From positions 1 to 29,591 of the IMG/VR virus record IMGVR_UViG_3300029309_000235: a DNA stretch of 29,591 bases. One strand, given 5' to 3'. The stretch is from a virus. Positions 29,127 to 29,591 of this stretch are shown here, piece after piece. The notes under the pieces were generated by a model. The model did no database searches, had not been told where the DNA came from, and saw nothing but the letters and a program-made list of their open reading frames with translations. Position 1 is the first letter of the stretch. Each line of letters opens with the position of its first letter. The position numbers were made by a program, and so were the translations under genes.

Positions 29127-29591
29127 ACATCCTCCTCTAAGCGCTCAATCTTTAAAGCCTCTATCTCTACAATATCGACACCTTCGGCATTCTTGATCCG
29201 CTGCAAACAAATATCAGCATAGTCGGGTTCTCGCTCAATACCGATCGATCTGAACCCCTCAAGACTTGAGGCTACACCAGTAGTTCCAGACCCAAGAAAA
29301 GGCTCTAAAACAAGACCGTTAACGGGTGTCACAAGGCGAATAAGCCAACGCATCAAATTGACGGGCTTGACTGTTGGATGAAAGTTTTTAACCTCACCCG
29401 CTGTTCTTCCTGTGCCCGCTCTCGGATCATTGATTCCCTTCTCCCACTTATTCGGCTTTGTGTCTTTCTGGTGCTGTACAGCAGGAGGAACTTTGGCTTC
29501 AAGATCTGTAAGTCCCTCCTCACGCTCTGATCGTGATGGTTTCGGGCATTGGTAGAGGTTAGCGGGCCATCTTCCTGTCAAGTGACCACTC
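28965..29591. repeat. Right copy of diverged terminal redundancy
   Basis: The partner of 1-612. It carries a 15-base net insertion and an unrelated block in the methyltransferase (about 29419-29498), while the last 93 bases are identical to 520-612. It holds the start of the small terminase and the end of the methyltransferase. Confidence 0.85.
29105..29591 (-). CDS. Methyltransferase C-terminal part (right copy)
   Basis: The C-terminal 161 codons of a second version of the methyltransferase, cut by the window edge. From FHPTVKPVNLMRW through motif I (FLGSGTTG) to the C-terminus it is nearly the same as the left copy; only EIEALK replaces EIDGLK. Between DLE and PRAG, 24 residues (AKVPPAVQHQK...) replace 19 (SKSSAAVEYHG...), a complete change. 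This block precedes motif I, in or next to the expected target-recognition region of a beta-class enzyme. It overlaps the small terminase start as at the left end. Confidence 0.85.
   Translation of the reverse strand, partial: SGHLTGRWPANLYQCPKPSRSEREEGLTDLEAKVPPAVQHQKDTKPNKWEKGINDPRAGTGRTAGEVKNFHPTVKPVNLMRWLIRLVTPVNGLVLEPFLGSGTTGVASSLEGFRSIGIEREPDYADICLQRIKNAEGVDIVEIEALKIERLEEDVCLDEQS

Noticed and set aside
1-29591. Integrase, repressor, attachment sites, tRNA genes, CRISPR arrays, reverse transcriptase or diversity-generating repeats
   Set aside because: I looked for these motifs and structures on both strands and saw none that can be supported; absence by eye is not proof.
1-29591. Tandem prophages or a true gene duplication as the cause of the end repeats
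   Set aside because: Both copies stand at the window edges in the same register with complementary truncations, as expected for one circular locus. Kept only as an alternative.

Overview
The window reads as an essentially complete genome of a long-tailed double-stranded DNA phage with HK97-type head and siphovirus-type tail genes. It has portal, HK97-fold capsid, tape measure and tail tube genes, and no sheath, integrase, repressor or DNA polymerase that I can recognise. Host promoters match the sigma-70 consensus (TTGCAA-17-TATAAT) and almost every gene has an AACAGGAG-type Shine-Dalgarno. This fits a bacterium with ordinary sigma-70 and SD use, probably Pseudomonadota, and argues against Bacteroidota. 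The sequence does not identify the host further. The first 612 bases are a diverged but co-linear copy of the last 627: the same small terminase / methyltransferase junction with the same 22-bp overlap. The molecule is therefore probably circular or circularly permuted, with a unit of about 28.96 kb.

Layout. A divergent control region at 6070-6142 separates two arms. Leftward from it, on the minus strand, runs the early operon. It starts with a winged-helix initiator containing a lambda-like origin (three iterons 27 bp apart beside AT-rich DNA), a Cys-rich candidate helicase loader and an HNH protein. Small accessory genes behind two copies of a repeated promoter follow, then a candidate single-strand annealing protein and a ParB-like/DNA methyltransferase fusion. 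Through the presumed circle this runs directly into the late genes at the right end: small terminase, XF1762/Mom-like GNAT, large terminase, portal, MuF protein, prohead protease, major capsid protein, head-tail connectors, tail tube, tail chaperones, tape measure, tail tip, YkuD-like lysin and two holin/spanin-like membrane proteins, ending at about 9275. Rightward from the control region are a DEDDh exonuclease and a three-gene tail-fibre operon ending at a terminator near 9250-9276 that faces the late operon.

The most interesting points are these. (1) The portal and MuF genes are joined by an A10 slippery run in the -1 frame, and no start codon accounts for the N-terminal part of MuF. (2) The tail chaperone overlap needs an unusual +1 or -2 frameshift and has an internal AGGAGG just upstream. 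(3) The initiator gene contains an origin with the architecture of lambda ori. (4) A sigma-70 promoter/operator cassette occurs three times, once driving two small genes inserted backwards into the head operon. (5) GATC is strongly over-represented, alongside a ParB-methyltransferase and a Mom-like GNAT. (6) The two terminal copies differ almost only silently in the small terminase but have a replaced block in the methyltransferase.
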